The notes under the pieces were generated by a model. It was not told where the DNA came from, did no database searches, and saw only the letters and a list, made by a program, of their open reading frames with translations. The position numbers and the translations under genes were made by a program. Shown piece by piece: positions 48,959-53,292 of a stretch of 53,292 nt of DNA. The stretch covers positions 1-53,292 of the forward strand of contig NZ_BAIV01000038.1 in NCBI RefSeq assembly GCF_000517545.1, written 5' to 3'. Positions within the stretch are counted from its first letter, which is position 1, and each line of letters starts with the position of its first letter. This DNA is from Bacteroides reticulotermitis JCM 10512. Its GTDB lineage: Bacteria; Bacteroidota; Bacteroidia; Bacteroidales; Bacteroidaceae.

Positions 48959-49848
48959 TATGCAATCTCCAAGTTATATCCTAGCATCAACATTATCAAA
49001 ATCGCCCCTCCTACCAGGATTCGATACCATCCGAATGCCTTGAAGCCGTACTTCGTTACAAAATTTATGAAAAACTTAATGGCCAGCAACGCTACGATAA
49101 AAGCAACCACGTTGCCAATAATCAGCGCAGCCATATTATCTACCAAAACATCTACTCCACCATTGAGAAAAAGCTTGAGCAGCTTATACCCGGTGGCGGC
49201 AAACATGGTGGGCACGGCCAAAAAGAAAGAAAATTCGGCAGCGTCTTTACGCGTCATCTTCTGTGCCATACCTCCGACAATGGTAGCCATGGAGCGCGAA
49301 ACACCCGGTATCATGGCAATGCATTGAAATAGTCCGATGTTGAATGCTTTCTTCTCAGTCAACTCCATTCCTTCTTCGCTCTTGGTAAAAATACGGTCGC
49401 AAAAGAGCATGAATATACCTCCAATGACAAGCATTACAGCAACCACCGTTACACTTTCGAGCATCTCGTCTATCTTATCACTAAAGAGAAGACCTATAAA
49501 CGCCGCAGGTATAAAGGCGACTAACAGCTTCCAATAGAAGTCGAACTTTTGCAGGAAACGCTTTAACCAAATCCCAAGTTTGGCTGGTATGCTTTTTCCG
49601 ACAGTAGCCTCCGGTGCGAATATACAGATGGGACGAAGGCGAAAAAAACGCTTCCAATAAAGACAGACCACAGACAGGATTGCTCCGAACTGGATAATCA
49701 CTGTAAAGGCCTTTACAAACTCCGTACTTTCAACACCAAGCATGTTTTGTGCTATAATCATATGTCCGGTAGAAGATACGGGTAGAAACTCAGTCAATCC
49801 CTCTACAATAGCTATGATAATAGTCTCGATCAGCGTCAAGTCTCCCAT
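48958..49848 (-). CDS. uppP: undecaprenyl-diphosphate phosphatase
   Basis: UppP (BacA) recycles undecaprenyl diphosphate, the lipid carrier for cell-wall synthesis. The 296-residue integral membrane protein has the first active-site motif EGLTEFLPVSSTGHMIIAQN near residue 15 and the second, PGVSRSMATIVGGM, near 180, with several hydrophobic helices. An insertion of charged residues near 75-98 is longer than in many relatives. It overlaps the DUF3098 stop as TAATG and precedes truB. Confidence 0.94.
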   Translation of the reverse strand: MGDLTLIETIIIAIVEGLTEFLPVSSTGHMIIAQNMLGVESTEFVKAFTVIIQFGAILSVVCLYWKRFFRLRPICIFAPEATVGKSIPAKLGIWLKRFLQKFDFYWKLLVAFIPAAFIGLLFSDKIDEMLESVTVVAVMLVIGGIFMLFCDRIFTKSEEGMELTEKKAFNIGLFQCIAMIPGVSRSMATIVGGMAQKMTRKDAAEFSFFLAVPTMFAATGYKLLKLFLNGGVDVLVDNMAALIIGNVVAFIVALLAIKFFINFVTKYGFKAFGWYRILVGGAILIMLMLGYNLEIA

Positions 49849-50087
49849 TAGTTGTTTGTGTTGGTTTTAGGTTTGCGCAATACAGCGTAGATCATAGACA
49901 GGAATCCGAACAGACAAACCACAGGAGCGACTTTTATTCTGCGTACACTGAAGATATCCGGTTCAAAAACAGTTTCGGATGACGCAGGACCCGCCATCAA
50001 TAGGAAGCCGATAATAACAATCGCCATTCCCGCTGCAAGTAAGATAAAGTTTACTTTATCGAAGGCAAATTTTTGCTTGTCAGACAT
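49848..50087 (-). CDS. DUF3098 small membrane protein
   Basis: The 79-residue product has two hydrophobic helices, about residues 12-29 (FILLAAGMAIVIIGFLLMAG) and 52-70, joined by a polar stretch with ETVFEPDIFSVRRIKVAPVV. That length and pattern fit DUF3098, a Bacteroidetes family that commonly sits between ftsX and uppP. Its role is unknown. It is coupled to uppP by an overlapping stop and start and lies 71 bases after ftsX. Confidence 0.83.
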   Translation of the reverse strand: MSDKQKFAFDKVNFILLAAGMAIVIIGFLLMAGPASSETVFEPDIFSVRRIKVAPVVCLFGFLSMIYAVLRKPKTNTNN

Positions 50088-50158
50088 AAGTATATTTATT
50101 ATTCAAGTTACTAATTCAATTTTGGTATCCGAGAACACCACTCCAATCAGGCCTAAGA

Positions 50159-51040
50159 TTAAATATAATACAGGGTATTAGCTTTCATCTTGAGGTATCT
50201 ATTCATTGAAAAATAGGCACACAACCAGGTGATTACAATACCGAATACTAATACGCTTCCACAGACAATCAGCATCACTTCCGGGGTAATGACCTGCGCC
50301 AACTCCTGCTCATAGTGCACCGCCCAATAGGCTGTACCAATCAGAATTGCATCGGCAAGCACGGCAGCCAACACACCACTCCACACATTCTTTCGCAGAA
50401 ACGGCCCTCGAATAAAACTCCAACTGGCTCCCACAAGTTTCATGGTGTGAATGAGGAAGCGCTTGGAATAGATCGCCAACCGGATGGTGTTATTAATAAG
50501 TGCAAAAGAGATGAAAGTCAACACGATTGCCAACCCTAGCAAAACCAGACTGATATTCCGTATATTCTCATTGACGGCATCGATCAGATCTTTTCGGTAG
50601 AGCACATCTTGTATATTGGTATTCTTCTTAATCATTTTTTCAATCTTGGCTATGCTATCAGAATTGGCATAGTCAGAATGTAACTTGATCTCCAAAGAAG
50701 CTGTGAACGGATTATAGCCGAGAAATTCCTCCGGATCAGTTCCCATGGCTTCTGTCTGTTCTTTCAAAGCCTGTTTCTTGGAGATGTATTCGGAAGCCTT
50801 CACAAAAGGCTGCTTATCCAATTTAGTCTGTAGTTTCAGGATGTCACTCTCCTTCATGTCATCACTTATCAGCACAGAAAAACTAATATTCTCACGGACA
50901 TAAACGGAAAGATTATGCGCCGTAAGCACAAAGAAGACGACCAGTCCCAGCAATAAAAGCACCAACGTGGTACTAATGCTCGACGTGAGAAATTGCATAT
51001 CGAAACGGGATGTCGACTTATTTCTATTTTTGTCCTTCAT
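50159..51040 (-). CDS. ftsX: cell-division ABC transporter-like protein FtsX
   Basis: FtsX works with FtsE to activate peptidoglycan hydrolases at the division site. The 293-residue product has a cytoplasmic N-terminus, one membrane helix near 21-43 (TTLVLLLLGLVVFFVLTAHN), a periplasmic domain (about 45-165) and three C-terminal helices. The conserved AIYSKRFLIHTMKLVGASWSFIRGPFL lies between the second and third helices. ftsE is not in the window. The methyltransferase gene ends 3 bases before it. Confidence 0.91.
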   Translation of the reverse strand: MKDKNRNKSTSRFDMQFLTSSISTTLVLLLLGLVVFFVLTAHNLSVYVRENISFSVLISDDMKESDILKLQTKLDKQPFVKASEYISKKQALKEQTEAMGTDPEEFLGYNPFTASLEIKLHSDYANSDSIAKIEKMIKKNTNIQDVLYRKDLIDAVNENIRNISLVLLGLAIVLTFISFALINNTIRLAIYSKRFLIHTMKLVGASWSFIRGPFLRKNVWSGVLAAVLADAILIGTAYWAVHYEQELAQVITPEVMLIVCGSVLVFGIVITWLCAYFSMNRYLKMKANTLYYI

Positions 51041-51043
51041 TCG

Positions 51044-51943
51044 TTATTTCTTTTTCCGGAAAACATATATCATTGAACTACTTCTCTCTTTTCTCCCTAA
51101 GGTGCTAAGCCAGGCCAGTGTTCCGACGTACAACCCTTTCAGGAAGCTATGCGAACTTCCCCGGTGCTTCTCACTCAACATGGATACGTAAAAGGCATCG
51201 AAAGGCATCGGATGCCGGTTTGCCATAATAAATCCATGACTAGAAGCCAACCGCTGAATTGTTGCAGGCGTAAAATGCCACAAATGGCGGGGAACGTCAT
51301 ACGCACCCCAATATTCTCCATAACGTTGCGCATCGTAAGAGGAACAGTTCGGCACAGCTACAATCAGCAACCCTTTTTCTGTCAACAACTCCCGAATGCA
51401 TTCCCACGTCTCGTTCAAGTGTTCAAGATGCTCCATCACGTGCCAAAGGGTGATAACATCAAAAGTCCCCGGGGTAAGCTCTTTCAAAGCTGCCTCGGGT
51501 TTTACCTCCAGCTCAAAATTTTCACGAGCAAACTCGCGTGCCTGAGCACTCTTTTCCACTGCTTCCACTTGCCATCCACGCTTTTGCATAGTATGCGCGA
51601 AATAACCGGTCCCTGTACCCACATCAAGAATCCGTCCCGTTTTCCGGTGCGCTTCTCTGACAACCAGACGTGCCTTACGTCCAAGCATATAGGAGCGTAC
51701 CCAGTGGTATACCGTATTCATGACTCCCTTGCGGGTGTCGGTATGGGATATGTAATCAGGGGTTTCATAATATTTGCCGATCGCAGCTTCGACAGGAGCG
51801 CCTTGCGTAAAAACAAAGCCGCAATCCTCACACGAATGCAGCTCAAACTGTTCGCCCGAAGCGTAAAAATCCGTACAAGTCATCACACTTTTCAGGTGCG
51901 TACTGCCACACAGCGGACAAGCATCTATAATGAGTTTCTCCAT
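51044..51943 (-). CDS. class I SAM-dependent methyltransferase with N-terminal zinc-ribbon motif
   Basis: The 299-residue product begins MEKLIIDACPLCGSTHLKSV, and a second Cys pair, CEDCGFVF, near residue 37 gives a four-Cys zinc-ribbon-like knuckle. The SAM motif is RILDVGTGTGYFAHTM near residue 103 and the acidic motif VEAVEKSA near 122; FDVITLWHVMEHLEH and LIVAVPNCSSYDAQRYGEYW follow. The domain fits Methyltransf_11/23-type enzymes; many with this zinc region modify sugars or polyketides, but the substrate is not known. ATG 51943 is preferred, since upstream in-frame ATG codons add a non-conserved segment. It lies 3 bases from ftsX. Confidence 0.87.
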   Translation of the reverse strand: MEKLIIDACPLCGSTHLKSVMTCTDFYASGEQFELHSCEDCGFVFTQGAPVEAAIGKYYETPDYISHTDTRKGVMNTVYHWVRSYMLGRKARLVVREAHRKTGRILDVGTGTGYFAHTMQKRGWQVEAVEKSAQAREFARENFELEVKPEAALKELTPGTFDVITLWHVMEHLEHLNETWECIRELLTEKGLLIVAVPNCSSYDAQRYGEYWGAYDVPRHLWHFTPATIQRLASSHGFIMANRHPMPFDAFYVSMLSEKHRGSSHSFLKGLYVGTLAWLSTLGRKERSSSMIYVFRKKK

Positions 51944-52082
51944 TAATTTTTGCACAAGTTGAATATTGCCTCTTGATCTAAAAGACAACATTATTCCCAA
52001 ATTTGGTGCAAAGAAACAAATAATATGTGATCTAACGGGCTTTCGTTAAGGACTTTTAATAGAAGAGTTGCCCACCAATAGT

Positions 52083-52592
52083 TTAATCCCACCTTGTAGT
52101 TGTGTAAACCTTAAGGAGGGATATTTCATCCATTCTGTTCTTAATCTTCTGGCTCATAATCGTATCTTTAGGAACGTATTTACCTTCCAGATATAAACTC
52201 CATAGATAACTAAGCGAGTTATAATCATTTAACTCTGCCCCCCGCCGCAAGTATTTAAGTGCCATTTCCTTTGTACGCTCATCCATCACATTGCCATTGG
52301 ATTCCGAAGCACGCTCCAAACAACTATACACATTCGAATAAGCACGAGGATAGTTATATTGGTGAATCATAAATAAAGAGTAAATCAAATATTCTTCAAT
52401 GTTTTTTCTAACAAAATAAGCAATCATCAATTCATTATAAGCGACCGAATCTCCTTCTATAAGAACCAGTTCTTTGAGAACTTCAATAGGGCGGGTATGA
52501 TTCATTGTCTTCACTTCAATAATCTCAGGTTCACAAGAGAAGAAAGCAAAGCAACACATTAAACTTGTAAGATAAAGAAATAAATATCTCAT
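52083..52592 (-). CDS. small lipoprotein of a tandem family, Sel1/TPR-like
   Basis: The 169-residue product has a lipoprotein signal ending CCFAFFSC (Cys about 20). The mature part consists of helical repeats, including DSVAYNELMIAYFVRKN near residue 47, YSNVYSCLERASESNGNVMD near 84 and ALKYLRRGAELNDYNSLSYL near 111, a Sel1/TPR-like pattern. It aligns closely with the next gene upstream, and with the partial third copy at the window edge (KYVPKDT against KYVPRDT). ATG 52592 is chosen because the protein then starts with the signal peptide. Function is unknown. Confidence 0.83.
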   Translation of the reverse strand: MRYLFLYLTSLMCCFAFFSCEPEIIEVKTMNHTRPIEVLKELVLIEGDSVAYNELMIAYFVRKNIEEYLIYSLFMIHQYNYPRAYSNVYSCLERASESNGNVMDERTKEMALKYLRRGAELNDYNSLSYLWSLYLEGKYVPKDTIMSQKIKNRMDEISLLKVYTTTRWD

Positions 52593-52737
52593 AATTTTTA
52601 CTGAATTAATTTCTATTCGCACTAAGCACACCTACAACATCAGGAATAAAAAATAAGATAGAGCGACAACAGCTTACTTCTATTGTCGCTCATAGAAAAA
52701 CTTAAGCAGTGAGCCGAAAAATGATGAGTTTATCCGA

Positions 52738-53193
52738 CTAGAGTGGACTATGTGCCTTCATTTCTTCATCAAGTTTTTCAACCATAGCCGTATCTTTAGG
52801 AAGATAAACACCTTCTTCATACAAAGAACGTAAAATAGAAAGGGCATTATAATCTTTCAACTCGACTCCTTCATTTAAATACTTCAAAGCCATCTCCTTC
52901 GTTGTGTCGTCCATCACATTGCCATAAGTTGCGAATATACGCTCCAAACAATTATAAACCTCGGAGTACGCGGGAGCATAATTATAGCGATGAGCCATAA
53001 TCATAGCATAAATCAAATTATCTTCCGGCCTCTTTTTATCCGCAGAGACAAGTATCAATTTATTATAAGCAGCGGTATCTCCTCTAGCAAGAACAAGCCT
53101 TTTCAACTCCTTGACAGGAATTTCAACAGGAGCTCGCTTACAAGAGGATACACCGATAAGTAAAAGCAATCCGATAAAATACCAATGTTTCAT
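52738..53193 (-). CDS. small lipoprotein of the same tandem family
   Basis: The 151-residue product has a lipoprotein signal ending LLIGVSSC (Cys about 18). The repeat segments YNKLILVSADKKRPEDNLIY, YSEVYNCLERIFATYGNVMD and ALKYLNEGVELKDYNALSIL correspond one to one with those of the neighbouring copy at 52083-52592. ATG 53193 is preferred because bases just upstream belong to the stop of the third copy, and it gives a normal signal peptide. It shows the same Sel1/TPR-like helical pattern; the function is unknown. Confidence 0.83.
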   Translation of the reverse strand: MKHWYFIGLLLLIGVSSCKRAPVEIPVKELKRLVLARGDTAAYNKLILVSADKKRPEDNLIYAMIMAHRYNYAPAYSEVYNCLERIFATYGNVMDDTTKEMALKYLNEGVELKDYNALSILRSLYEEGVYLPKDTAMVEKLDEEMKAHSPL

Positions 53194-53194
53194 A

Positions 53195-53292
53195 TCACTG
53201 TTTGTTTTTAGTTTGTTTTCTAAGCGCATAAGCTTTCTTCATTTCTTCACCAAGCTGTTGGCTCCTAATCGTATCACGAGGAACATACTTGG
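53195..53292 (-). CDS. C-terminus of a third tandem lipoprotein (5' part outside window)
   Basis: The minus-strand frame from the window edge to TGA 53197-53195 encodes 31 residues beginning KYVPRDTIRSQQLGEEMKKA, matching KYVPKDTIMSQK of the copy at 52083-52592 and YLPKDTAMVEKLDEEMKA of the copy at 52738-53193. It ends with a short Lys/Gln-rich tail. Its stop lies one base before the start codon of the next copy. Confidence 0.72.
   Translation of the reverse strand, partial: KYVPRDTIRSQQLGEEMKKAYALRKQTKNKQ

Noticed and set aside
51149..51946. 265-codon plus-strand frame
   Set aside because: It is the reverse of the methyltransferase gene, whose motifs are clear on the other strand.

Overview
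The window looks like a chromosomal segment from a Bacteroides-like member of the Bacteroidales. Supporting signs are two SusC/SusD outer-membrane uptake loci, an ECF sigma/FecR pair, BACON, DUF4302, DUF4843 and DUF4861 proteins, a DPP-IV-type S9 peptidase, a DUF2723 membrane protein, and several upstream motifs of the form TAnnTTTG, the Bacteroides -7 element. Family assignments come from recognising motifs by eye. No database search was run.

Layout. (1) 1-12.0 kb, plus strand: the basic repetitive tail of an unidentified protein, a DPP-IV-like peptidase, purD, a multi-pass membrane protein, a small DedA/YqaA-type protein, an MnmD-like methyltransferase, a zinc-type ABC binding lipoprotein and ATPase with no permease beside them, a DUF2723 protein and a polysaccharide deacetylase. 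(2) 12.0-13.4 kb: a repeat- and hairpin-rich stretch holding one small secreted orphan. (3) 13.4-21.6 kb, minus strand: SusC, SusD, HEFGH metallopeptidase, DUF4302 lipoprotein and BACON lipoprotein. (4) 22.4-25.5 kb, minus: kduI, kduD and a DUF4861 protein, which fit unsaturated-uronate catabolism. (5) 25.8-36.2 kb, minus: ECF sigma, FecR, STN-containing SusC, SusD, DUF4843, PKD-like lipoprotein and TlpA-like thioredoxin. (6) 37-43.2 kb, minus: tRNA-Gln, tyrS, tatD, yidD, rnpA, hemD, DUF4271, a LOG protein and an HTH protein. (7) 43.5-53.3 kb: gltD-like oxidoreductase (plus), metK (minus), a small membrane protein (plus), then a minus-strand housekeeping run (methyltransferase, ftsX, DUF3098, uppP, truB, queA, folK). 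It ends with a tandem family of small lipoproteins, the last cut by the window edge.

Sequence quality. Thirteen genes are broken by about seventeen small frameshifts. Nearly all are repaired by restoring one base of a short homopolymer, and they hit normally essential genes (purD, metK, rnpA). I read them as consensus deletions, not true pseudogenes, and give the reconstructed spans.

The least explained signals are two intergenic arrays, near 12.2 kb and 22.1 kb. They have different sequences but both repeat with an exact 22-bp period and share an 8-mer of the form ACYCRRGT. Other points of interest are two SusC/D loci that encode no recognisable glycoside hydrolase, and the tandem small-lipoprotein family at the right edge.
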